Source: Mesorhizobium sp.
Lineage (GTDB): Bacteria; Pseudomonadota; Alphaproteobacteria; Rhizobiales; Rhizobiaceae
Direction of reading: 5' to 3'
Assembly: GCA_004020365.1 (NCBI GenBank)
Contig: SAQR01000007.1
Span: 1 to 64,000, forward strand
Length of the DNA: 64,000 nt
The stretch's first letter is position 1. The number at the start of each line of letters is the position of its first letter. Both the position numbers and the translations under genes were made by a program. The notes beneath the pieces are model-generated. The model worked only from the letters and a program-made list of their open reading frames with translations. It searched no databases and had not been told where the DNA came from. Below are positions 1 through 7,939 of the stretch, in pieces.

Positions 1-2
1 CC

Positions 3-920
3 GAGAAGGCGCTGACCGCCGTCATCCAGGAGGCCTACGTCCAGGGTATCTCGACCCGCTCGGTCGATGACCTGGTCAAGGCGATGGGCATGAGCGGCAT
101 CTCCAAGAGCCAGGTCAGCCGGTTGTGCGAGGAGATCGACGGCAAGGTGAAGGCCTTCCTCGACCGGCCGATCGAGGGCGACTGGCCATATCTGTGGATC
201 GACGCCACCTACCTGAAGGTGCGTCGCGGCGGACGCATCGTCTCGGTCGCCGTCATCATCGCTGTCGGCGTCAACGCGGACGGCCGGCGCGAGGTGCTGG
301 GCATGGAGGTCGGCACGTCTGAGGCCGAGCCGATCTGGACGGAGTTCTTGCGCAAGCTGACCCGGCGCGGCCTGCGCGGCGTCAAGCTCGTCGTCTCCGA
401 TGCCCATGAAGGCATCAAGGCGGCCATCACCAAGGTGCTGTGCGCCAGCTGGCAGCGCTGCCGCGTCCACTTCATGAGGAACGTGCTGGCGCATGCCGGC
501 AAGAGCGGGCGCCGCGTCGTCTCGGCTTTCATCGCCACCGCCTTCGCCCAGGAGACGGCCGAGGCCGCAAGCACGCAATGGCGCGCCGTCGCTGACCAGA
601 TCCGGCCGAAGGTGCCCAAGCTCGCCACCATCATGGACGACGCCGAGCCCGACGTGCTCGCCTACATGACCTTCCCCAAGGAACATCGTGCCAAGCTCCA
701 CTCGACCAATCCCATCGAGCGCCTCAACGGCGAGATCAAGCGCAGGACCGAGGTCGTCGGCATCTTCCCCAATGACGACGCCATCGTCCGTCTCGTCGGC
801 GCCTTGCTGCTCGAACAGAACGACGAATGGGCCGTGCAGCGCGCCAGATACATGACGCTGGAAACCATCAGCCAGATGAGCGATGATCCGCTCATCAGCC
901 TGCCAGCAGTGGCGCGCTGA
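3..920 (+). CDS. IS256-family transposase, 5' end cut by the window
   Basis: The open frame runs in from the window edge, so the true start lies outside; about 305 residues are visible. The sequence shows the DDE catalytic triad of the IS256/MULE group. The first Asp is in WIDATYLK (near visible residue 67), the second is in VVSDAHEG, and the Glu is in NPIERLNGEIKRR. This enzyme would cut and join the ends of its own element. The visible part is intact with no frameshift. A terminal-repeat-like sequence follows about 45 bases after the stop. The element borders the polysaccharide cluster and may mark an edge of rearranged DNA. Family call is secure; whether the element is complete cannot be judged. 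Confidence 0.93.
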   Translation, partial: EKALTAVIQEAYVQGISTRSVDDLVKAMGMSGISKSQVSRLCEEIDGKVKAFLDRPIEGDWPYLWIDATYLKVRRGGRIVSVAVIIAVGVNADGRREVLGMEVGTSEAEPIWTEFLRKLTRRGLRGVKLVVSDAHEGIKAAITKVLCASWQRCRVHFMRNVLAHAGKSGRRVVSAFIATAFAQETAEAASTQWRAVADQIRPKVPKLATIMDDAEPDVLAYMTFPKEHRAKLHSTNPIERLNGEIKRRTEVVGIFPNDDAIVRLVGALLLEQNDEWAVQRARYMTLETISQMSDDPLISLPAVAR

Positions 921-964
921 TCAGTCCGGCCCATGCCGGAGAGCACGGCGTCCAATGCCGTCAG

Positions 965-989
965 CTACACCACGCCAGTGGGCACGATC
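965..989. repeat. Probable right terminal inverted repeat of the IS256-family element
   Basis: Starting 45 bases after the transposase stop, the sequence CTACACCACGCCAGTGGG resembles the outer ends I recall for IS256-family elements, which often carry a CTACACC...GTGGG...GATC pattern. The left copy is outside the window, so pairing and target duplication cannot be tested here. Confidence 0.5.
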
Positions 990-1567
990 TTGAAACCTCG
1001 TCGCGGCAATGAGGAAATCTCGTGCCGGGCCCAGCGCGAGCTGCCGGTTTTGTGAGGCATCTGGCCTACGGCGGTTTCACTTGAGTGACCCGGTGCTGCT
1101 CGATCTGGCAGAACCCGAGGTGCTATCTGCGAGTGAAATCAGAAGTTTGCATGGAGGGGCTAGCGGCACGTTGCGCCCGATTTTGAACGAGCGGCGGTTC
1201 TCCCCGACAACGTCAGCGCGACCGCAAGTCAGCAGCAGTGCCTAGGCTTGGGGTCGGTAGGGCGCGCCAGTCACGCCGAAAGCCGTAAGCGATCCGGAAG
1301 GTGGCGTGTTCGAAAGTTGCGCAGTGCCACCAATCGCATCGGACCGTCGGAGGCTTTGCCATTCGAATGGATGGTGCAGAAAGTCAGTCGAATTTTATGA
1401 TGAATTCGGGTCGTACTGCGCTCGACCAGGCGTAATCCTTGCTTTTTTGTGAGAGTGCAGTGCAACATCACCCAATGGTTGTAGCCCGTGCAGGGTACTC
1501 AACACGTCAAAGCTGGAGTACGTTTTTGCCCAGGGAGGTATCTAGGGGAGGATTGGCGGGGTTTCGA
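990..1567. other. Gene-free stretch between the IS and the Crp/Fnr gene
   Basis: About 580 bases with no open frame that looks like a protein. The short frames at 1009-1245 and 1271-1471 have no recognisable motif and no convincing ribosome binding site. The right half should hold the promoter of the Crp/Fnr-type gene, but I cannot point to a clear -35/-10 pair. Confidence 0.5.
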
Positions 1568-2287
1568 ATGACGTATGCTACAAGCCTTTCATTGAGTGGG
1601 AATGAAAACCGTCCGACGTCAGTCGCAGTCAAAAGCGACGATAAGGCGTATATCAAGGCGCTGGGCTTCGTGCAGAAGCGATATGCGGCGGAAACTGCTA
1701 TCGTCAATCAGGGGGATGACGGCGATCGCGTCTTCATAATCGAGTCTGGCTGGGGTTGCATTTCTCATGACCTTGCCGGTGGACAGCGACAGATTTTGGA
1801 CTTTGCCCTGAAGGGCGACATTGTCCTGCCACAGACGTACACGGGCGCTGCTCTTCAGACATTTGTGGCTCAAACCGACCTAGCAGTGCTGGAAGCCTCG
1901 GCCAAGACGCTCGCTCTTGGAGCAGCGAAGTCACCCCACATAGCCTCGCTTTTTCTTGAAACGCTCGCGCGCCAGCGAGCGCTTGTTGCCCAACACCTCA
2001 CCAATATAGGCCGACGCAGCGCCTTGGCGCGTACAGCGCACTTGCTGCTCGAGCTGAGAGCGCGCCTGGAGCGCGTCGGCGCTGGCAGCCGCACTGACTT
2101 TGCATGCCCTCTCACCCAGTACGACCTCGCGGACGCGCTCGGCCTGACGCCGGTCCATGTCAATCGAATGCTGCGAGAATTACGGGAGCGCGGGTTTCTA
2201 GAATTCCGCCAAGGTCATGTCCGCGTGCTGGATCGGCTGGGCGTAACGAAGTTTGCCGAGTTCGACGACAGGTATATCGATGGTTGA
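1568..2287 (+). CDS. Crp/Fnr-family transcriptional regulator
   Basis: Predicted 239-residue cytoplasmic DNA-binding protein. Residues about 28-115 form a cyclic-nucleotide-binding-type beta barrel (GDRVFIIESGWGCISHDL region). Residues about 150-225 form the winged helix-turn-helix of the Crp family, with recognition region LADALGLTPVHVNRMLREL. No Fnr-type cysteine cluster is visible at the N-terminus, so oxygen sensing by an iron-sulfur centre is unlikely. I chose the ATG at 1568 because it gives the usual family length; the frame is open upstream to a TTG at 1439. A GGGGAGG lies rather far upstream (about 16 bases), so the start is not certain. It heads the polysaccharide cluster and may regulate it; that is inference from position only. 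Confidence 0.88.
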   Translation: MTYATSLSLSGNENRPTSVAVKSDDKAYIKALGFVQKRYAAETAIVNQGDDGDRVFIIESGWGCISHDLAGGQRQILDFALKGDIVLPQTYTGAALQTFVAQTDLAVLEASAKTLALGAAKSPHIASLFLETLARQRALVAQHLTNIGRRSALARTAHLLLELRARLERVGAGSRTDFACPLTQYDLADALGLTPVHVNRMLRELRERGFLEFRQGHVRVLDRLGVTKFAEFDDRYIDG

Positions 2288-2693
2288 CACTTGCTTTGGC
2301 GCACGATGCAAAGGCGGCGCGACTCGCCTTGAAGTCGCACTGCCATCGGCGACGGCCGCTGTCTTTAGCGACGGCCGCCGCGCCTGGCAAACAACGCGAG
2401 GCCCAGATTCAAGTCGGTGTGCTCTCTGGCTACCCTCCCTCCTAGACCAAATTGCTAGGGCCAAGTGAAGGGGTAAAAATTTTTTACGTTTTATTAACCT
2501 AAATTAGTGAAGGCACACCTTTTCGGCGGTAAACATTATTGACGGGGTAGTGCTGTCCAAGTTGGGGCTTGGGAAATCCCGAAGTTATAGTGAAGGCAAC
2601 GCGAACAGAGCATCGTTCGCGGGAAATAGTATTTGCCTGCAGTACATCTCGTACTGGTCTCGAAACGTTGGGTAGAGTTTGGGGAGTAAGTTC
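2288..2693. other. Long regulatory intergenic region
   Basis: About 400 bases between two regulator genes. The first half is GC-rich with no gene. From about 2470 it becomes markedly AT-rich (runs of A and T, then TTATTAACC), which fits a promoter region for the LuxR-type gene. A near-perfect palindrome is listed separately. Confidence 0.55.
2473..2487. promoter_or_regulatory. AT-rich palindrome, possible operator
   Basis: GTAAAAATTTTTTAC reads as two 7-base arms around one central base. It sits in the most AT-rich patch of the gap, about 205 bases before the start of the LuxR-type gene and about 185 after the Crp/Fnr gene. It does not match the TTGAT-type Fnr box. An operator role is inferred from symmetry and place only. 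Confidence 0.3.
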
Positions 2694-3464
2694 ATGGTTC
2701 CGACAATTCAACTGGATAGCAAATCACCCGGTGCGCTGGAATTCGTATCGCGCAAGGCTGGTAATGGAATACATCTTCATAGAAATGGCTTGACCGAATC
2801 CTGCCTGGCTCTTCTGGACGAGCGAGTGCTTGACCGACAATGTCTTGCGCAATGCCTGACCGCCTATGGCATCGGCAAGGAAATCCTGTCGTTCGGCTCG
2901 ATCGAAGAGTGGCGGCATCAAGAGAATGCACTGTCGATATCGGCCATTCTGCTGAACGTGGGCAGCCGAAAGGTGACAGATGCAAGGACTGGCAGCGAAA
3001 TCGCCGATCTCGTGAATGAGGCCCACCCGGTTCCAGTGGTGATTTTGGCCGATACCGACGATCTGGAGCAGATTCTGAAGGCGTTGAATTACGGCGCAAA
3101 AGCCTACATCCCTTCATCGATCCGTTTCGAGATCTGTGTTGAAGCCGTAAATCTTGTCCTTGCCGGTGGCACATTTGTCCCTGCAAGCAGCGTGCTTGCC
3201 CAGCACAAGGCAATCGACACGTCAGTCGAAATGACAAGGCCGATGGCGAGTGTCTTCACGGAGCGGCAAGAAGAGGTCGTCCAGGCTCTCAGGCGTGGGA
3301 AGGCGAACAAGATAATCGCTCATGAGCTCAACCTTCGAGAGAGCACGGTCAAGGTCCATATCCGCAACATCATGAAAAAGCTGAAGGCGACGAACAGGAC
3401 GGAGGTCGTCTACAAGCTCAATGAGATGTTTCCTGGCGCCCATCTGTTGGGCCGATCGAGCTAA
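2694..3464 (+). CDS. LuxR/NarL-type regulator with a degenerate receiver domain
   Basis: Predicted 256 residues. The N-terminal part (about 35-165) has the pattern of a response-regulator receiver, but the usual phosphate-accepting Asp at the end of strand 3 appears to be Asn (AILLNVGS, N88). The conserved Lys near strand 5 is replaced (AYIPSS). The C-terminus (188-247) is a clear LuxR helix-turn-helix: FTERQEEVVQALRRGKANK, then LRESTVKVHIRNIMKKL. The ATG at 2694 has GGGGAG seven bases upstream. It probably binds DNA without classical phosphorylation. It sits directly before the Wzz/kinase gene in the same direction, so a role in controlling polysaccharide genes is a fair inference. No partner kinase is adjacent. 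Confidence 0.88.
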   Translation: MVPTIQLDSKSPGALEFVSRKAGNGIHLHRNGLTESCLALLDERVLDRQCLAQCLTAYGIGKEILSFGSIEEWRHQENALSISAILLNVGSRKVTDARTGSEIADLVNEAHPVPVVILADTDDLEQILKALNYGAKAYIPSSIRFEICVEAVNLVLAGGTFVPASSVLAQHKAIDTSVEMTRPMASVFTERQEEVVQALRRGKANKIIAHELNLRESTVKVHIRNIMKKLKATNRTEVVYKLNEMFPGAHLLGRSS

Positions 3465-3583
3465 ACGGTTGTCATCATACCAGTGGCGCGGCTGCATGCT
3501 CGAACCGGGGTCCATCGGTGGCGATGCTGCTCGACCGTTGCAGTCCGCCGCCGCTCTTTTTGTTGCAGATATGGATTGAAGCC

Positions 3584-5467
3584 ATGCTAGACCGGCCGTC
3601 GGCGGCAATTGCTCACAAGCCATGGCTCGGGGCGGACGCACCGCAGGACTTTATCAGCCTCGCTGACGTTGTCTCGTTTGCTCGGCAATATCTTTTCTCG
3701 ATTCTTGCGTTCGTCGTCGCCGGAATCGTTTGCGCCACGTTCTACTTTGCTACCTCGGATCCTGTTTATTCGGCGCGCACCCAAATCCTGATCGAACCGA
3801 AGATACCCAGAAACCTTCAGCAGCAACCAGCCGAAGTGACCCTGTCGCTCGATACCGCTCAGGTCGAGAGCCAACTTGCAGTTCTGCGCTCCCAGAAGAT
3901 CGCGATGATGGTGATCGATGACCTGGGACTCATGGACAATCCAACCTTCAGGGGTCTGGGCGGTCCGACCATCGGCGAGAGGTTTCGCAGAGCCTGGATG
4001 AGTATTGTTGATGCCGGCGGGCTCCATGCCGGCAATGCTGCGCTGACGGATTTCTTCCATCGCGTGCTGCCCTGGCCGGATCAAATGGAGGCGAACAGCC
4101 CGCAACTGGAATCCGAGCGTTGGCGTCTCGCGGTGGAGATATTCAGCGATGGGCTGGATGTCCAGCGTGTCGGTGTCTCCTATGCAATGGACATTACATT
4201 CCAGTCTCAGGATCCGGCATTGGCGGCACGCATCGCGAACGCCACGGCGGAAGCGTTCGTGCGCGAGCAAGTGGAAACAACAACAGCAACGGCTAGACAA
4301 GGCATCGCATGGTTGGAAAGGCGGATGCGGGAGGTCGGTGATCAGATGAACCGGGCGACCCGGGTCGCCCAGGAGTTTCGCGCAAAACACGACTACAGCA
4401 TCGGTCAGGACGAGACGTCCGTCGCCGGACAGGACCCCGCACACAGCGAAGGAAAGCCAACAAACCAGATTACGCTGGAGCAGTTGGAGGTTACCGCCGA
4501 CACCTATCGAAAGATGTATGAAAGCCTGCTCGCGGCATATACAAACTCGGTCGACCAACAGCCTTATCTGATCGCCGATGCTCGCGTCATCACGTCCGCG
4601 ACGAGTCCCAAGCAGGCAAGTCGGCCGCGCAAGACGCTGATCCTCGCTTTTGGCGCACTTGCCGGAATGGTGGCTGGCATCGGGTTCGCCGTGGCGCGAC
4701 GCGGCCTCGATCGGAACGTGAGGACCCCGCGCCAGATCCGTCGCGAACTGGGTCTGGCCTGTATTGGAGAATTGCCGCCGGTCAGTTTCAGGCGGGGTGG
4801 TTTTGGCCGGCTTGATGAGGTGCTCAGGAATCCGGACTGTTCATTCAGCGGCAGCCTCAGGAGCGTCAAGGCAATCATGGGCCTGGCCGGGGCCACCCCT
4901 TCAAGGCGTCGCATCGGAATTACATCCGTGTCCCCCGGTGACGGAAAGAGCACCATTGTAAGCAATCTGGCGGCGCTGTGTGGGGCGACGGGCTCAGCGA
5001 CCCTCGTGATCAACGCCGACGATAAGTCGGCACTGGCCAACGAACGGCTCTTTTCCGCCGACTTCAACGCGATCGATCGGGAATCCGCGAGCCCTAAAGA
5101 CATCGGCAAGCAAATCCGATTCATTGAAAAGACATCGTTTTATTACCTGAAGAACGATGCGTCGAATTCGGTGAATTTGCTTGTTCCCGATAATATGGAG
5201 AAATTGCTGGGCGAAGTTGGTGGTTACAGTTTCGTCATTGTTGAACTCCCACCGTTTAGTTCAGGAGCCGAAGGGCTTGCTCTGTGCCCGCTTCTTGATG
5301 GCGTGATTGTGGTGGCGCAGTGGGGCGTGACGTCGCTTGATCAACTGGAAGACCTGACGCAGACACTCAAAAGCACCAATTCCTCCGTCCTTGGCGTGTT
5401 GATGACACGTGTTCGTACTGTTTCGGCTCGGCGTTACCGGAAGCGCGCAGGTCAGGCGCCGCGCTGA
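3584..5467 (+). CDS. Wzz/ExoP-type polysaccharide co-polymerase with degenerate BY-kinase domain
   Basis: About 627 residues, inner membrane. A Wzz domain starts after residue 20, with a first membrane segment at about 36-57 (YLFSILAFVVAGIVCATFYF) and a second at about 351-371. Between them lies a long periplasmic helical region. The cytoplasmic part has a P-loop, SPGDGKST (450-457). The Walker A' motif reads LVINADD (474-480), with Asn where BY-kinases normally have the first Asp. Walker B reads FVIVELPP (550-557), with Glu where Asp is usual. Only one Tyr is left in the C-terminal tail (RRYRKRAGQAPR), so the usual tyrosine cluster is missing. It should set chain length with the Wzy polymerase and the outer-membrane exporter. 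GTG 3518 or ATG 3524 are other possible starts. Confidence 0.88.
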   Translation: MLDRPSAAIAHKPWLGADAPQDFISLADVVSFARQYLFSILAFVVAGIVCATFYFATSDPVYSARTQILIEPKIPRNLQQQPAEVTLSLDTAQVESQLAVLRSQKIAMMVIDDLGLMDNPTFRGLGGPTIGERFRRAWMSIVDAGGLHAGNAALTDFFHRVLPWPDQMEANSPQLESERWRLAVEIFSDGLDVQRVGVSYAMDITFQSQDPALAARIANATAEAFVREQVETTTATARQGIAWLERRMREVGDQMNRATRVAQEFRAKHDYSIGQDETSVAGQDPAHSEGKPTNQITLEQLEVTADTYRKMYESLLAAYTNSVDQQPYLIADARVITSATSPKQASRPRKTLILAFGALAGMVAGIGFAVARRGLDRNVRTPRQIRRELGLACIGELPPVSFRRGGFGRLDEVLRNPDCSFSGSLRSVKAIMGLAGATPSRRRIGITSVSPGDGKSTIVSNLAALCGATGSATLVINADDKSALANERLFSADFNAIDRESASPKDIGKQIRFIEKTSFYYLKNDASNSVNLLVPDNMEKLLGEVGGYSFVIVELPPFSSGAEGLALCPLLDGVIVVAQWGVTSLDQLEDLTQTLKSTNSSVLGVLMTRVRTVSARRYRKRAGQAPR

Positions 5468-5917
5468 CGTCGACGTCCTCCTCGCGGTGGCGTCGAGCTA
5501 ATGCATGTCGCGGAAAAGCATGCCCTCGCGCCTGATCCAAGGCTTGAACCGAGGGTGCGCAGCGGTTTTGCGATGACGACATTCATCAAAACAAGAACTT
5601 AAAGCGCGTCGCATGCATCCGTTCATACGCGACGCGCTTTAGAGCCCAGCGGCAAGTCTCGACACCGCCCCGTCAGTCCGACACTTGCCTGTCAAAGTGA
5701 CTCCGCGCCCCTTCAGGGCGTCGCGAGTCGAACAATCGATTCCGATATCGTGCCAGGCATTGGACGGAGCAGCCATTCGTCCGAACCCGGCCTAGCAACT
5801 AAGGGGTAGCCCACGCTGCCAAACACCCCCGATCTACCACCTTTTCCTTGCTTGCCGGAGATCATCCGTCGTCGACAAGATGCAAACGACAAGTTGAAAA
5901 TCGAGCGCAAGCGGAAG
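5468..5917. other. Gene-free stretch with a mosaic repeat
   Basis: About 450 bases between the co-polymerase and the priming transferase. It contains the palindromic mosaic repeat listed separately (5498-5642) and then about 270 bases without recognisable genes. An in-frame TTG extension of the next gene reaches back to 5852. Confidence 0.6.
5498..5642. repeat. Rhizobial-type intergenic palindromic mosaic repeat
   Basis: The element opens with CTAATGCATGTCGC and closes with GCGACGCGCTTTAG. Its right part is a perfect 12-base-pair stem: AAAGCGCGTCGC at 5601-5612 pairs with GCGACGCGCTTT at 5629-5640 around a 16-base loop. The left part also carries pieces of a second palindrome (ATGCATGTCGC versus CGATGACGACAT). 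I recall short dispersed elements with these end sequences between genes in rhizobia (RIME-like). It may act as an RNA hairpin or terminator after the co-polymerase gene. Confidence 0.7.
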
Positions 5918-6784
5918 ATGTCCAACGTGATCGAAAGCAACCTGCGGCAGTGCGAAGACCTGGCTATTGAAGGCTGGGCTCTACCGGTCGGAGCCAAGCC
6001 CGCCGCGACTTCGCTTCTTCGGCGTGAAAGCGACGCGGCCGCGAGATCGAATACGCCAGACCTGTCGTCGCCTCAATTCAACGCAAGCCATGACAATGGC
6101 GCCGTTCCGTTTGAGCCGGATATGCGCACGGCAACCATTGACGACGATGCGCGGAGCGAAAGCCGACAGCCGCTCGGCGGTTGGGCCAAGAGGCTGCTGG
6201 ATCTGATGGTAGCCTCGACAGCGCTCATCCTGGCCGGTCCGATCCTGGTTCTGATCCCGCTTCTGATCAAGGCGACCACAAGCGGTCCGGTGCTGTTCGT
6301 TCACCGGCGCATTGGATTCAATGGAAAGGCCTTCGACTGCTACAAGTTCCGCACCATGGTGCCGAATGCCGAGGAGGTGCTCGAACAGCATCTGAGTTGC
6401 AATCCACAAGCCGCCCAGGAGTGGGCGGCCAATCAGAAGCTGAGCTGCGATCCGCGTATCCTGTTTTTCGGAAAGATGCTTCGCAAATCGAGCCTGGATG
6501 AGCTGCCGCAGTTGTTCAACATTTTGCGGGGCGACATGAGTTGCGTCGGCCCGCGTCCTGTCGTTGCCGACGAATTGCAACGTTATGGCGCCGCATCGCA
6601 TGAATATTTGAAGACACGGCCAGGACTGACCGGCCTCTGGCAGATAAACGGGAGAAACACGACCGAATATTCGCATCGCGTATTGCTGGATACGCAATAC
6701 GTTCGGACATGGTCTCTACGCCGCGATCTTTCGATCCTGATGCGGACGATACCGGCCATGATGAAGTTCGACCAGACCTCCTGA
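5918..6784 (+). CDS. ExoY-like undecaprenyl-phosphate sugar phosphotransferase (priming enzyme)
   Basis: About 288 residues of the bacterial sugar transferase (PHPT) family. It moves a hexose-1-phosphate from a nucleotide sugar to undecaprenyl phosphate, the first step in building the repeat unit at the inner membrane. After a variable N-terminus of about 90 residues come KRLLDLMVAS (from K91), one membrane segment (about 96-118), RRIGFNGKAFDCYKFRTM, then LRKSSLDELPQLFNILRGDM with VGPRP, and the closing RPGLTGLWQINGRN. These are the hallmark motifs. It has one membrane segment, as in ExoY/PssA, rather than the five of WbaP. The ATG at 5918 is preferred over TTG 5852, though its ribosome site is weak. 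The sugar (often galactose or glucose) cannot be read from sequence. Confidence 0.93.
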   Translation: MSNVIESNLRQCEDLAIEGWALPVGAKPAATSLLRRESDAAARSNTPDLSSPQFNASHDNGAVPFEPDMRTATIDDDARSESRQPLGGWAKRLLDLMVASTALILAGPILVLIPLLIKATTSGPVLFVHRRIGFNGKAFDCYKFRTMVPNAEEVLEQHLSCNPQAAQEWAANQKLSCDPRILFFGKMLRKSSLDELPQLFNILRGDMSCVGPRPVVADELQRYGAASHEYLKTRPGLTGLWQINGRNTTEYSHRVLLDTQYVRTWSLRRDLSILMRTIPAMMKFDQTS

Positions 6785-6852
6785 CCTTGGCTATGTCAGG
6801 GCGCGGAAACGGGCTCAAGCGATTGTCGCCGACAAGGGATTGTCGCCGCACT

Positions 6853-7095
6853 CTATTGTCGCCTTGGGCGATGACGCAGCACGGCAATTGCGAGGCCGAC
6901 CAAATAGGCAATTTGGGTGACGACAACAAGATAAAACGTCGAGCGGATGGTGTTTGGAACAGACAGGTGAAGAAAACTGCCTACAGCGACGCTGCCGACG
7001 ATCACCACCAACGTCGCCACGATCAGCGCCGGCGCGCGCAGCGTAAACCCTATTGCCAGGGCAAGACCGGCAACGCCGACAATGGCAAGCAACAC
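6853..7095 (-). CDS. Small two-segment membrane protein, intact copy
   Basis: Predicted 80 residues, almost entirely hydrophobic, with about three possible membrane segments (residues 1-17, 22-40 and 50-73) and an Arg-rich tail RHRPRRQ. The start is GTG with GGGAGGAGG five bases upstream, a strong ribosome site. A truncated copy of the same gene with the same ribosome site lies at 18720-18832, next to the Wzy-like gene. It is convergent with the priming transferase gene. I do not recognise a family. Because both copies lie divergently beside polymerase sequence, a link with polymer assembly is possible but unproven. Confidence 0.6.
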   Translation of the reverse strand: MLLAIVGVAGLALAIGFTLRAPALIVATLVVIVGSVAVGSFLHLSVPNTIRSTFYLVVVTQIAYLVGLAIAVLRHRPRRQ

Positions 7096-7206
7096 GGCGA
7101 CCTCCTCCCAGGGTCAATCGACGCCGCGCAGACGAACCCTGTCCCAAGCAAATCAGAGTCGCTCGATTTTGTGAAGCCTAACCTCAGCTCGGCGGTTCCG
7201 GCATGC
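6988..7206. repeat. Copy 1 of a ~220-base duplicated segment
   Basis: This stretch is a close match to 18725-18945 in the same orientation. Both contain GACGCTGCCGACGATCACCA near the left end, GCAAGACCGGCAACGCC in the middle and CAGAGTCGCTCG near the right. It covers the N-terminal half of the small membrane gene and its upstream region. In the second copy the polymerase gene follows at once; here only a relic follows. Confidence 0.85.
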
Positions 7207-7390
7207 GCTGATTGATGATCACTGCGCTGATTGCCGCTCTGGCAGACCGGCAATCGGGGCAATAACCTCGCTTGGCGGCTCTTCTGTTGGCAAGGTTGGG
7301 GGGGCGGGGTGGCAGCGGTCGCATCGATCCCGGAGGTCGACGCGATCGCATCGAGTGTCGGCGCTTGATCTCCGCAGCTCAACCCTCATC
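7207..7390 (+). pseudogene. Relic of a Wzy-like polymerase gene
   Basis: Seen directly: 7207-7285 aligns with the start of the intact polymerase gene (about 19045-19130), sharing GATGATCACTGCGCTGATTG and AATAACCTCGCTTGGCGG. Then 7300-7370 aligns with its 3' part (about 20175-20260), sharing GAGGTCGACGCGAT and CGAGTGT. The roughly 1 kb in between is missing, as is the true start. There is no long open frame. The order small gene, spacer, polymerase is the same in both copies, so this looks like the decayed half of an old duplication or the scar of a recombination between related polysaccharide loci. Confidence 0.72.
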
Positions 7391-7433
7391 TGGCCAGCGA
7401 TCTGGCTTTTTTTGGCGGGCAAACGCAGCCACT

Positions 7434-7652
7434 TCAGTCTGCTCTGTACGGAACCTCGTCGAACATGAAGCCGGCGAGCTTAATGATGCGTAGGACTTCC
7501 CGCACCTGACGATCATCTATCGTGCCTTCCCAACTGTCGAGTATGGTGTCGACTTCGAGGTCGAAGCCGTGCAATCCCATGACATCGGTCAGGTCCCTGC
7601 GGATTTCGGCCCTGATGGCTCCATCCAAAGAAATGATGTTGTCCTTGCTCAT
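7434..7652 (-). CDS. Small acidic hypothetical protein
   Basis: Predicted 72-residue soluble protein starting MSKDNIISLDGAIRAEIRRD and rich in Asp and Glu. It has no membrane segment and no motif I recognise. The composition and the helical pattern look like a real small protein rather than a shadow, since no gene lies opposite. The ribosome site upstream of the ATG is weak. It lies between the polymerase relic and the FG-GAP lipoprotein gene, in the opposite direction to the latter. Function unknown. Confidence 0.5.
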   Translation of the reverse strand: MSKDNIISLDGAIRAEIRRDLTDVMGLHGFDLEVDTILDSWEGTIDDRQVREVLRIIKLAGFMFDEVPYRAD

Positions 7653-7939
7653 CGTCGAACAACATTAGCGGGATCTTAGTATTTCCGGTACTTGACCGAA
7701 AGGGGAAACCTTTATTAACCAAATCGCACAGGAGCCGATCGCCTTCACTTGATGTCAACCTCAACCACGGTTCCGGCTTTACCAGACTGCGCCCTCAAAC
7801 GTGGTATACATACTCCCTTTGGGCCTCTAACGGTCGCCTAGCCTCACGTGCTTTGCTCGGGCGACTTGGAGGCCGGATTATTCTCGGAGGAACGGTGGCC
7901 ACAAGGCCTAGTTGAGGTTTTCCGATTCGAGCCGATGCC

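Noticed and set aside
1009-1245. 78-codon plus-strand frame after the IS element
   Set aside because: No ribosome site, no motif, biased composition; treated as non-coding.
3587-4558. 323-codon open frame on the minus strand
   Set aside because: It lies fully opposite the Wzz/kinase gene, has no domain motifs, and is Cys/His-rich as expected for a shadow of GC-rich coding DNA.
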